Shown here: piece by piece, positions 28,966-40,800 of the stretch
Position numbering within the stretch: position 1 is the first letter of the stretch
Layout: each line of letters starts with the position of its first letter
Assembly: GCA_003993805.1 (NCBI GenBank)
Contig: RSEF01000014.1
Location: 2,171,941 to 2,235,940, forward strand
Source of the DNA: Himantopus leucocephalus
Taxonomy: Eukaryota; Chordata; Aves; Charadriiformes; Recurvirostridae
DNA: 64,000 nucleotides
Direction of reading: 5' to 3'
Position numbers and translations under genes: made by a program
The notes under the pieces: model-generated
The model's input: the letters and a program-made list of their open reading frames with translations, nothing else
Told to the model about the DNA's origin: nothing
The model's database searches: none

Positions 28966-31900
28966 CCGACGCAGAAATAGCATTTCCTCTGCTCTTTTCT
29001 TGAAACTCTGAGGGAAAGGCAGTGCTCGTTTAGAGCAAACGAAAAGGCCACAGTCAGGAGACGAAATTCTAAGTTAACAGTTTCACTGACGTGTTCTTTC
29101 CACTGCATCTCAGCACCTGGAGCGCTCCCGTACACCACCTCCTGCGCAGCGCTACCGTCTGGCGGTGGCACATCGCACATCTGGTGGCACATGGCACGTG
29201 GCACATCTGGTGGCACATGGCACATCTGGTGGCACATGGCGGGCCTACAGAAATCACACGCGAGACACCCGTTGGTTCACATGTGCTCTCTTGGACCTCT
29301 CCAGCGTGACAAGCACCCACGCTGAGCTGATTAAAAGCTCCCGTGAGTGTGAATTCTTCTCCCTCAATAGGTTTCTACACCACAAAAGAACATTTCATAC
29401 ATCATATTTGAAACAGATCAGAGCCTTAAAAGCAACTTTATTCCACTGCCGTTACGAAACAGAGCTTTCATTGTCTGCTGCTGAAATGCTTTGAGTCATC
29501 ATCTTCCCGTAATAACTAATCTCTCGCTCGCTCTCTTTGTGTCTGACAATTCAGGGACAGCCCAATTTTGGGAGAGGAGAGCGGCACACCGCTTTCAGAG
29601 GGCGGACTCAAACACCCAACTAATGCTAAATGAGTTTGTTTTGGAGTACGATTCACTTAAGCAAATGAATTCTGACAATCTGCTCTGAGAGCAGACTGCA
29701 ATAACAAATGGTTAAATTGCAGCAGCATCGTCTAATAAAGATGGAGCCAAACATGATTACAAAAATCAGGAGACCAAAATAATAAAGTATAATTTGAGAA
29801 ACCTGACAACTATTTGTTCTCCATGTAAAATCCACAGCTCATGTTTTTGTCTAGTTTTCATGCCGAATCTGCTTCTTAGTTACTAGCACTTCTGTCACTC
29901 GGGCGACCCACCATAAAGCCCCCTTCACACCAGCACAGGTACGCGTGCAGAAGCCTCCCGACCTGTGCACCTCTGCGCAGCTCATACAGAGCTAAAACAC
30001 GGCTGGCACAACTCTGGTGTCACGGACTTGGCACCCTCACCGAGACCCAGCCAAATCTGTCCAGGTCTCTACAGGGGGAGAAAACCAAAAACACGAGAGG
30101 AGGCATTTTAAGAATGGCATAATGCCCATGCACACAATTTCGGAGACAATTTACATTTGATCTCTCTTAATTCTCAAGCGTTTGATTTGATGCAGTAATA
30201 ACATGGGCCTTTTTTGTGTAACATCTAATCTGAGGGAAGAAACCTTAAAGGGAATACTTAGAGTGAATTGACAATTAACGTATTTCACTTTCAAGTATCT
30301 GCTCAGCAAGATGCATATTGAGCGTATATCTGAGCTAATGAGACAGAGGGAACCCTTATCTACAATCATAAAAAATTAAATGCAGCTAAGATATGCGCCG
30401 CGTGTTTTTGAAGATAATCGGGAACTTCATATACTGTACTGTGTCAAACCACTTACCTGCTAATAGACAGTTGCTGATCATACAAGATATGTCAGAAGAT
30501 TTCCCCCAGACTCTGATGAATGCTCATGTATAACTAAAAGCTTTCAGGATTTACCTCCTTGGAGCTGGTGGTAAAACTCTGGGTTACGACTGTGTAAGCC
30601 TTCTCACAAAATAAGGTAAATTCATAGAATATATTCATGAAAGAAGAGAACCAAGTATTAACAGTGTCAGGGACCTCATTAAAATAACTCTCTTTTCCCT
30701 ATTAGCTCTGCTCCTCACACCCCGAGCTTTCCTTTAGGAGTATATTTGAATAAACAAGAGAGATCTAACACATCTAAAAATAACAAGGTTTGTCTCTCTT
30801 AACTTACGTTCTCATTTCTCCATTATGATTTCTATCATGAGCAGAAAAGCGGCTGAATTATCTGATGATTTCCTTTAAGGGAATGCTGTCATCTCTCCGA
30901 GTCGGACATATCTAAGACATGCAAATGATTAAGGAAAAGATACTGCAGCTCCTCTGATGCAGCACGTGCCGTATTTCACAGCTACTAATGTTACAATCTT
31001 CAGGAAAAGGCAGCCAACAACTCGCTTCAAGTCATGAAAGCACTAAGCTTAGTTGTGAATGACTGCATATAGAATATGTTGTGACATATGCAGGAAGCGT
31101 TATGTTTTATAAGAAGAAAGTTCAGATTCTTCTTGCCAACATGATTTTGATAAGGAAGCAAGTCTTTGCCAAAAAAAGATATGTTTGTTTTCCAAATCCT
31201 TATATCGTCCTTACCACTCATGTATTTGAGCTTCTGCCTGCGTACGCTGGCATACAGCATGACTCAGTCTGTCCTCCCCTCGATCCACGAGCACGCAAAC
31301 CAAGCGTGGGAATAAAGGGGCCGCGCTTTATTCATCATACAAGGAAACAGAACCACAATCTACAGGAAAAAGTACCTGGTGAGAAGTAATAAACTCTTCC
31401 TCCCAGCCAAATCCCACAGCAAAGGCTTTGATCCGCGTGAGAACTATGTCAGGCAGAAGGGCTCCATCCCCTGCTCTACATGCCTGCGTCTCGGGTCCAC
31501 AACCCAACCAGCCCTACCGGTCAGCACGAGGCCATGGTTCAGGGCCAACCAGGCGGCCACCCTTGTGTTGAACTTCGGAGGGCGGAATGCTCACCGTCTG
31601 TTTCTGCACCCAGCGAAGCAGCAGGCGGACACCTCGGAAAGCCGCGACTTGCTTGGTGAGAGTCCCTCTGCTCTTGCGCATGTCCTCAAACCGAGTAATG
31701 GGAAAGGCAGTCGTGATTCAGCTGGGAAAAGCTCTGGTCCATCTCACCTAGGAAAGAACTGAAAAGAAACTTGCATGGGAAATCCTCTAAGTGAAATACT
31801 TTCAGAGAAACATATAATGCATTACTGCAGTTGCAGTGCCAATTCACTTTTAATTCCAAAACTTCTAGGATTAGATTATTACAACTCCTACACAGAACAA

Positions 31901-33564
31901 GCTAAATTTATCACTGTTCCTTAATATTGTGTTGCACTTTACAATGAAAATGGAACATCTGTTTATTTTCCAGGATCCTTCTCTAAAAAATTATGCTATT
32001 TTTCTATAAATTCATTATTGCACATTTGCTTTTCATTTACAAGAGCTAAGGGTAAAGCTTTCCTTTTCATTTACAAGTCAATAATATCTTAATTTCCATA
32101 TTCAAAACGGCATTTTATTTTTCCTGCTATATTATAGTTACATCCAAAGGGGAAAAAAAACGCATTTAAGTTGGAGCACAAGGTATCTTCATTTCTAATA
32201 CTAGATGTACTTGTTCCTAGTCGAAAAGTAAAGAACAGGTGAAAATTCATAAATTAACCTAGCAAAACTATACATTATCCTATATACCCTGTTTAATTGG
32301 CACATACCATAACATTTATGCATAACTAACACACAGCACAATATTCTGCACTAACCACCAAAGGCTTCATGCCCAGTACAACACTGGAATATCCCACCTG
32401 GAAGGTGACGAAGACTGAGCAAATAACTGCCACCTGAGGTCTGTCTGCGATGACAAAGGGATGCTTCCCAGCCAAACATACAGCAAACCCCTATGTAACA
32501 CTTAGCCTTGAAATGGGTTTAAATTCATCAATTGAACAATTTTGAGTTCATATTACAGCCATGGCTGCAAACTCTGTGCGTGTATTTTTATATATGCTTG
32601 TATATACGTACCTGCACACATAGCACTTTCTGTCCCTCGGCCTCGCGTCTCTCTGCACCGGTGTCAGCGCTGCTCACGGTGTCAGCACACCTGTCCTGCA
32701 AGGTGACAGCGGGAGGGACGTGTGCCCCCGCGTAACGCCGGCACTCGGGTCCCTGTCAGTTCACCGGGTCCGCTAATGGCTGCAAAGCAGAACGGAACAG
32801 GGCTTTGTGCAACTCTGTAAGGAACCGATGGAAAGCACACGTTGCTTTGTTTCTAAATCATGACTCGACCCAGTCACACCTACCACAAGCCTTGATCCGC
32901 AGGTGCCCACTGAGTTAGATGATGCTCATCCGTTCACTTGCCGGTGAGCTCGCTCACCAGGAGAAGTCATCAGATGGGCTTTTAGAAACTCCCCTTGTCT
33001 CAAAGACAGCACACTACTGAATGATGGGAATCAACTTCAAGTATGCTCATATTATTCTGAAACCTCTGAAGAACCTGTTGACTACTTCTTCAAACAAAAC
33101 CAACCAAAACCAGACAGCCCGACCCATCCTTTGCTATGGCAGTCAAGCTCATCTGTGTTCCTGTGGGCTTAGCAGAAATCCCCTAATAGAGTTCATCTGC
33201 AGATACAATCTTGACCTCTCAACAATTCCTTAAAAGCTGCATTTCTTGTAGACACGAAATAGAATGTTCTGTTTAAGGAAAGACTTTTAGCAAACAGATG
33301 GTTAACACATTAACTGACTGGCCAGGAAGAAAGACAGTACACCGAATGAAGAAATTCTTGTCATAGACATACTGCCTATTTGCGGCTCTTCTGTAAAGAA
33401 ATTCAACACTGTACGTGAGAACCTCGCATCCACATCTCATTAATACAGTCATCGCTCTTTAACAGACAGGCTGTTTTCATTTATTAAAGATTACACCTGC
33501 TTTGGGGTCTTTTCTATTTAGTCCACGGTATTATATTAAAAATATTCTAAATAAAATGAATACG
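28966..33564. other. Non-coding sequence between the CpG island and the TRRAP 3' end
   Basis: Apart from the minisatellite I recognise no exon or repeat family. A 127-codon open frame at 31379-31762 (plus strand) in mildly GC-rich sequence has no recognisable domain. A plus-strand AATAAA at 33550-33555 faces the TRRAP poly(A) signal. Confidence 0.55.
29159..29242. repeat. Minisatellite with a 19-bp unit
   Basis: The unit CACATCTGGTGGCACATGG occurs three times without mismatch, at 29176-29194, 29202-29220 and 29221-29239. A 7-nt CACGTGG spacer follows the first copy and a partial unit lies before it. The spacer carries a CACGTG E-box core. The repeat lies about 200 nt beyond the CpG island. 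Confidence 0.85.
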
Positions 33565-33584
33565 ATAGAGAGTTTTACAAAATA

Positions 33585-33590
33585 TTTATT
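33585..33590 (-). terminator. Poly(A) signal AATAAA, likely the distal TRRAP site
   Basis: A canonical AATAAA lies about 945 nt after the TRRAP stop, on the coding strand. It is the last one before the AT-rich sequence changes character. A plus-strand AATAAA sits only 30 nt away at 33550-33555. Confidence 0.65.
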
Positions 33591-34054
33591 TTGAAAAAAA
33601 TCACTCTGTACAAATTTAACATTCTTAACACCAAAGTTTTATAAAAACGCTAACACAACAGAAAGACGAGTGAAACATTAAACTGATCCTTTCTTAAACT
33701 ACAAAGAAACGGATTCATTCTAAAGAAGCTACTGTAATTCTAAACAGTAACAAAAAAAAGAGAGAACTTTGCAAGATTTTACTTTTATCTATTACAGCCA
33801 AATACATGTATCAAAGGATGACTTTTTCCATCCTTTTTATAAACTTCCCCCCCCAACACTGTCCACAACTAAACCAAATACCCTAAATGCTTTACACTTT
33901 TACTGTACATAGCTTGTGCTCCAAGAAAAGCTAGCACAATTTGATCGCCGGTTTCTCAGTGCCTAACAAAAAGTCACCTCTATACATTTGGTACAAAAGT
34001 CTCTGTACAAACCAACTCTGCTCATGGAAATTTGAAGCAATCAAAGGAAGAGTA

Positions 34055-34060
34055 TTTATT
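34055..34060 (-). terminator. Possible proximal TRRAP poly(A) signal AATAAA
   Basis: A canonical hexamer lies about 475 nt after the stop, inside the 3' UTR. Use of this site cannot be judged from sequence alone. Confidence 0.35.
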
Positions 34061-34531
34061 TGTGCCTTCAGTTTGGTATAATGAAGGGACAGTGATTAGG
34101 TAAAATTTCACAAAGTAAAATTTGGTAACTGGGAATACTGTCTTTTTTTTTTTAATAATTACTATTGTATAAAAAATTTATATACTGCAGGCAATTAGGA
34201 ATGGCAGACCCTAAATCTAACAGTGCTAGTTTTATAGTCCTCATCATAAAATAAGATTTTTCTGTACATTAAGTTTCCTCTCTTCATTTTAAGCTATTTG
34301 TGAAAGCTATTGTTGCATATTAAACAACGTTTTTAAACAGGAGGAAATGTCCCCTCACAAAATTAAAAACAGTAAAATTGTCATATTACTGTAAACACAA
34401 TTAAAATGAAGACTGACAAAATGCAGCGCTACAGGTAAGCCATGGTCTGGAAAGCTTTTTTCACATTTTCTTCACACAATATGTGGCTCACACCACAAAC
34501 AGCAGCAAAAAAAGCTATTGAAAATTTCAAG

Positions 34532-34816
34532 TTAGAGCCAGGGGTGCCAGGCAGGATCCATACGACACAGATTATCCAAGCTGTTTGCAGCTGCTACCAG
34601 AGTGTTGACTTTGCTCTCTCCTCCCTCAAACTGAGCAAGATTGTGAAGTCGAGTCATGATAGCTGTAACAGCCTTCTGAACCAGTGAAACCAGCTGCTGG
34701 CTGTCCATGTTTTCGGGCTGCCCAGCTGCTGAGAGCGGCGAGGAAGTATCCTCTTGGGTTTTTTTGTGCCATGCAATTATTTCGTCCCGTAGCACAGTTT
34801 TTAGGATGCCATCAAC
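34532..34816 (-). CDS. TRRAP: TRRAP last coding exon, FATC domain and stop
   Basis: The coding part is 285 nt, including the stop. It encodes VDGILKTVLRDEIIAWHKK, a serine/proline-rich loop (TQEDTSSPLSAAGQPE), an amphipathic helix (QQLVSLVQKAVTAIMTRL) and the FATC tail, which ends RMDPAWHPWL. The acceptor is TATATAG. FATC is the obligatory last 30-35 residues of PIKK proteins. The exact C terminus agrees with the vertebrate protein, so the stop is reliable. Confidence 0.97.
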   Translation of the reverse strand, partial: VDGILKTVLRDEIIAWHKKTQEDTSSPLSAAGQPENMDSQQLVSLVQKAVTAIMTRLHNLAQFEGGESKVNTLVAAANSLDNLCRMDPAWHPWL

Positions 34817-37800
34817 CTATATGGAGGAGAAAAATCAGACTATTATATTTAATCCAAAGAACCATCAGGGGTTATAGAACTGTAACTAGATTTTCGTCAA
34901 CGGCATTTTGACACTTCTGGCCCCGCACTGCAATCTCAGTCTTTCGAAGATGAGTGTGGCTTCCAATACTGTTTCCTCTCAAGGTGTTTCTTTTCATAAA
35001 AAGCTTTCATTATGAAAACACAACACAATGATTCCTACAAAAATGAAAAATCTCATAAACATATATTAAGATCTTCATACATATATAGTCATATACACTC
35101 TATTTTTAAATTACTCCATTAAATTTGACTTTTCCCACACACGTGCACACACACACACACACACACAAGTCCTGTGCAAAGATTAAGAGTGCTTTGCAAA
35201 ACTGGGGGGTTTCTGCACAATGGTTATGCTCTCAGGGAATGCTGTTCTCTGCCGAACGGAGAAAGAACGCCAACTGCAACATATATATATGTATGTAATA
35301 TATGTACGCAAATACGTATGTACATACGGGCCACTTCTACCCTTGGGTGAAAAAGAACTGCCCGCAACAAATAGCTTCTCATCACTAAGCTGAGTTACTG
35401 ACATCAGTCTGTCAACTCCAACAGCCTTGAGCTTCTAAACAAACTTTTCATGTCTAGCCTGAGTCAAATTCACTGTTTGCACATAACAAATAAAACATTT
35501 TATAACCTATATAGGTATTAGGCCAACATATACAAACACATATTAAATATATTTTATGGACACTTGTAAAAAAGCTAAATGCAGAAAATGTTCAAAGCAT
35601 TCCTCTTAAGTCCAAACAACAGATAATGTAAAGCAATAACCACTACATGCCCGAACTGAGCTGGGCACCCATCAGTCCAGAAAGACTACGTGGGCCCCCG
35701 TGCTCTGATCTTTAAGAAATCCCAGAGTCACAGAATCTCTCAAGTTGGAAGAGCCCATAAGGATCCCGGAGCCCAGCTCCCTGCCCCTCGCAGCGCTGCC
35801 TAACACAAGACCATATGACAAAGAGCGTCGTCCAGGAGCTCCGTACCTCTGACAGACTCGGTGCCGTGGCCATGTCCCTGGGGAGCCTGTTCCAGGGGCC
35901 GACCACCCACACAGTGAAGAACCTTTTCCTCATGTCCATCCTGAACTTCCCCTGACACAGCCTCATTCCATTCCCTCGTGTCCTGTCACTGGTCACCAGA
36001 GAGAGATCAGCACCCGCCGCTCCACTGCCCCCCCTGAGGAAGGTGCAGAGTGCCATGAGGGCACCCCTCAGCCTTCTCTTCTCCAAGCTGAACAGACCGA
36101 GGGGCCTCAGCTGCTCCTCCAAGACCCTTCACCCTCTTGGTTGCCCTCCGCTGGACACACTCCAATAGTCTGATGTCCTTCTATAGAGGTGCCCAGATGT
36201 GCACGCAGCGCCGGAGGTGGTGCCGCCCCTCATCCGCGTGGCCAGGCCAGCTGGGCTTCATCCTTCACGTGTGGGCGTTACAGGCTGTGTCTGCACGTCT
36301 GTTTGCACGCATAGACATGGCTTTGTAAGGTCAGATGATGAATTATTAAAAAAATATTCTAACACAGCTTTCTGTATTGTAGATAAAGAAAAAAATCACC
36401 CTAGGACATATTCCATCTTTTAAAAAGTAAGTAGCTCACACCACAGCTACCGTACGTTCTGTGCACTGTCTTTCTGGTGCAAATTGCTTCCCTAAGTGTA
36501 AGACGCCTCATTTTTGGAAAGCATTAGAATTTAAAAGGAAGTTAGGCAATTTCTTTAGAAAACTACACCCTGCTAAGAGCTAGAATCCATCAAAGTAACA
36601 GCCTATCTTTAGCATTCTATTCCGCTAACAAAGGGCCAAGACACACTTCTATTCACAGATTATTATGAAGATTCTAAATGATTTTGTATTTGTCATTTCA
36701 CTATTTACCACTGCCAGAATTTGTAAGGATTTACGAGGCTAGAGCCCTGAAACAACCAGCCTGAATTAACATGCTTGGACAAAAAAATTAAATTAAGGGT
36801 AGAATTACACCTATCCTCCTCCTGTTCTTTCCCAAAAGGCAAATCGCAGACATTTCAGCTGGCCTTTGTGATGACCTTGGGGTACGATTCAGAACCAAAT
36901 ACGGACTGTTCAGTTTCTACCTTAACCAAGAAAGTGCTGTTTCATTTATAAATTGCCAAATATAACATGCCTGCGAACAACCTTTCAAAAGGTACACAAA
37001 CCTTAAAGTTTGGCTGTGCAAAGCAGCGAGCTACTGCAATCATAGATGCCGTCAGTGGACCAGACACCCCGATGGTGGTAAGAAATTCAGAGATGTTTGG
37101 AGTGAGCCGGAATGGAACTGGACGATTGGCATCCAAATCTCCAGTAGCATCGTTAATGTCAAAGCGAAAGTACGCTACATTTAGCTTGCCAGTATCCTGG
37201 ATTTAAAAGCAAGATGCACAAAAGTAAGTAAAATAACAAATTTTCATTAATGAAATCAAAATAACTTGCATTTTTGTTTACCGCTAAAACTCCGACTACA
37301 AACAGTACCCCGATAGCTTTTCGCTCTTTCAGTCAAACAGTTTTTGAGCAAAAAAGTTAAAATTGAAGGCGTGCACAAAGTCCGGTATGTATTTCTCTCA
37401 AAACATGTGTCCAAAACCCCTTACCAAATACACATCATTGTACTGTCGAACTCAAGGAACAGATTGTTCGGTGCCCTGGTCTGTAAGGAGTCACGCAGAC
37501 AGCCCGATCCCTGTTCTCTCCGCGCCCCCGCCCTGGGGAAGCCTGCTCCGTGCATTGTTCACCCCAGGTAAGGGTCTGAACGCTTATCTAGAGGGATTAA
37601 AGAATCTTAATCGCTATATGGAGTGTAGCCCTCCATGCATTAAAATGGCATTAAGACTTTAATATATACCACCTTTGCCCTACTAGGGTGGCAAGCCTCA
37701 TTTTAAATGTTGGGTTAAAACGGAAAAATCACTATTAATAGGAGTTGTAGCCTGACGTGATGGCAATGCTGAGAAGAGAACAGTATTTGAAAAAGGGTAT

Positions 37801-40800
37801 TCCCCTTTAAGAAAACGAAGCTCTAAATTTATTTTTTTTTAATCTGTTTGACACAGAGATACATTCAAAGCAATATATTTGAAGGAGGACTAAAAAGAGG
37901 GAATTATCAGTCATTTACATGAACAGTTCCAATATCTAAGAACGATTTTACAGACAAAGTTCTAAATTCTCACCATAGAAGGTAGGGTTGATGTCCACGG
38001 GGACTGCAGTTTAAATTACTACCTACATGATGTGCAATCACATATAAATGAAAAGCCTACTGAAATGCACCGCTAATTATATATGTCGAATTACTGTTTT
38101 GACTCATTTCAAAAGTACAGTCCAAATTTCCATTTGATGAAAGACGACAGCGTGCATCTCGCACAAACTGAAGCGTACCTGGGCAATCTGCAGCATTTCA
38201 GGGTTGAGTCTATTTAAATGAAAGATGAACTCTGCAAAGCCGATGAGGGCTAACTGGATGGTGAACATCTTTCGAAAGGTCCAGTAGTCGGTAGCATTGG
38301 GGAACGTATGCAAAGCCCACTCCTTGAGCATACTGCGCGGCACCATGTTACTTTGTACTTCTTTAAGTATATCTCTGAGAACCTACACATGAAAAATATT
38401 AGTTGAAAGAGATCATTTTTAATACACTTCTTAGCAACAGACAAATATGCCAAAAACAACGACCAAACTTGACTCCACTGCTGTATCCCGTTTTAGGAAA
38501 AACATCCTAAACTTGGACGCTGTCAATCCAACACTGTTTTCTGACCTCTTTGTCAAAACACACCTATTTTGGTAGCCCATCCGCTGCCCAGCTAGAAAAT
38601 ATTCTTTATCTGAAAAGACTACATTTTTAATAAAACCATATAAGCATGAGAACTGCAGAGAGGCATGTCAGAAAACCTGAGACTGAAAAGTTCTATAACC
38701 TGATTTGAAATACCTTCTGTTCAAGACTTCCGAGAAAATCAGAAGTGAGCTAGAGACACTCAACTCCCGATGCTCCGCTTCCTTAGGGGAAACTAACGGA
38801 ACATACTTCTCTATTTTCCAGCTTCAGTGCAAGCTGGATATGCATTTTGCAGCAATGAAATAAAATCCCCTATTTTAAGCATAATGGCAAGATTTGAAAT
38901 TATTCATGGGACCTACAAAGCACACAACCTACAGGTGGCTGTCTGCGCGGCTTCTTCATGTACGGGGTAAAAGGTGAAGGACTGTCCTTGCGCAAGATAG
39001 GGAAAGACACCAAGGAAAGTAAATTGTAACACATAGTATTACAGCAAAATTACCTCAAAAATACAGAAAGATAAAAGCTGAGAGCCGTATCCAACTGTTT
39101 CTGTAAGCGTACACTGTGCAGTAGTTTTTTCCCTAGATGTAAACATTTGCAATCTACCAAAATATTTAATTACTGTAGCACATACTAGCCTAATTAATTA
39201 GAAAAAGAAATAAAGTTAGGATCTGTGCTATTACACCAGAAAGCCTGATAGACATACTGACTTCAATTAAATGGCTAAGAGTTTCATAACCTGAAGGAAA
39301 AATCCTCAAAATAGAAACAGATGTTACGCAACACTTCATTTTATTTTGTAACAAAGAAAGCCTGAAAAGATAGTTTCTCTAAACCATGTCTGTGGTACAA
39401 GTATACCACATATTTTCTAATGGCTATATTTGAAACGGGACTGGCATTTCATGTAAGAATTTGCATTAACCTTAAGATAAAGAACACAAAATAACCTCAT
39501 TTATCACAATTGGATGCCTGATGGAGGCTACAGAGAGAGGGAGCTTTGTTCTTTCTGAGCACTACCATTTATTAGGGCGAGATTACTCAGCTGTTTCTGT
39601 TTGACTTAGATGAAATGAATCCAGTGGCAATTCCAGGAGCTACCTTAGAAGAACATGGGGAGGCCTGCATCACATAACATGCTGTAACTGCTTATGTAAA
39701 TTAGGAACGCTGTTTCCCATGTTATCAATTAATTATTTTCAAAGCACTATACGGAAGGGCCAGAAAGCAATCAACGCCTTGCCTGTTTTCAGTTGCAGGT
39801 ACCCAAAACAACCTAGAGTAAAAGAAATACAGCTTTTTTGAAGCTTTCCAAGATAATCTAAAATACCAAAGGGCTATAAGAGTTCCCATAATACACTGAG
39901 CAAAACCAAAATAAACCCCAATGATATCACCACCTCTGCAAAATGTACCTGTCTCACTCTGATGGGAGGTGAAGAGTCGGGGCGGGGGGATTGGACACGG
40001 TATAGTAGCGTTCACAAGAAAAGCCCTTGATTAAAATTCATTACATATTCTAATACCTGATGGCTGGCTTGAGTCCCCCGTGCCTGGACCGTTGCCAGTC
40101 TGTCGTAGTAACGAGAAATGGGGTTGTCATGCTCGATGCCTTTCTTGGCACAGCGCTGCTTATAGATCTCCACCAGGGAAAGAGAAGAGGGATTGTCTTC
40201 CACCAAACGCATCTGTGGGGAAACTGCTACAACACGGGGGACTGGGAGTCATTTGGGGAGGGGGAGAGAGGACGGGGACGGGGGGCACAGAGAGAGCAAA
40301 ACAAAACAAAACAGTTAATCCAGAACCCAAATACTAAGAGAGCAATTAGCATGCAAGTATCAGCCCTTAAAACACGACTGTGATAATCAGCTGAAGTGTA
40401 TCATGAGAAAATTTTTATTACTACACTCATAACTAATTCACAGGTTCAGTTAAAAAGAAAGCAAGTATGAGAGCAGATTTTTTTTATCTCAACAGAAACA
40501 TCTCAACTATATTAGCAAAAAAAATTGAGCACTCGTTATTCTTCCCACTTTTCTTTATCTGCAGAAAAGGGTAATACTTTGTTCAGATGCAAATAGGTTT
40601 ATAGGATCTGATTACATGAGACTGGCATTATGTCAATAAAAATGACTCTGAAGAACAAACTATGAAACTCAATAGGGTATTTAAAGCGATTCAGACAAAC
40701 TGGAGGAAAAAAATCTGAACGTAGTTGAGGAATAGATGTTTAGATGACATTATGTGAAAATAACATACGGAAGACAGCAAAATATTCAATAATAAGAAAA

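Larger units (their letters stand above)
33565..34531 (-). other. TRRAP: TRRAP 3' untranslated region (about 0.95 kb, end estimated)
   Basis: This is AT-rich sequence directly after the stop codon. It runs to an AATAAA on the minus strand at 33585-33590, with cleavage expected 10-30 nt beyond it, so the end given is an estimate. A second AATAAA at 34055-34060 could give a shorter 3' UTR of about 0.5 kb. No open frame of note is present. Confidence 0.75.
34817..37001 (-). other. TRRAP last intron (2.2 kb) with a CR1 fragment and AC and AT repeats
   Basis: This GT-AG intron lies between the two final coding exons. It holds an AC dinucleotide run near 35137-35167, an alternating purine-pyrimidine AT stretch near 35280-35330 and a CR1 LINE fragment at about 35722-36240 in the same orientation as TRRAP. 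No other gene is seen. Confidence 0.9.

Noticed and set aside
28483..29003. Long open frames of 124-166 codons on both strands over the CpG island
   Set aside because: They are Arg-, Pro-, Gly- and Ala-rich, open in several frames at once, and have no recognised domain. This is the usual effect of high GC content.
28767..29320. Minus-strand frames with repeated MCHQMCHVP
   Set aside because: The repeat is the translated 19-bp minisatellite.
31379..31762. A 127-codon plus-strand open frame
   Set aside because: No family is recognised, and the composition is mildly GC-rich with few stops. It is not supported as a gene without transcript evidence.
35712..36122. A 136-codon minus-strand open frame
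   Set aside because: It carries CR1 ORF2 motifs (FSLEKRRLRG, SDRTRGNG, WNRLPRD) and is part of an intronic CR1 fragment.
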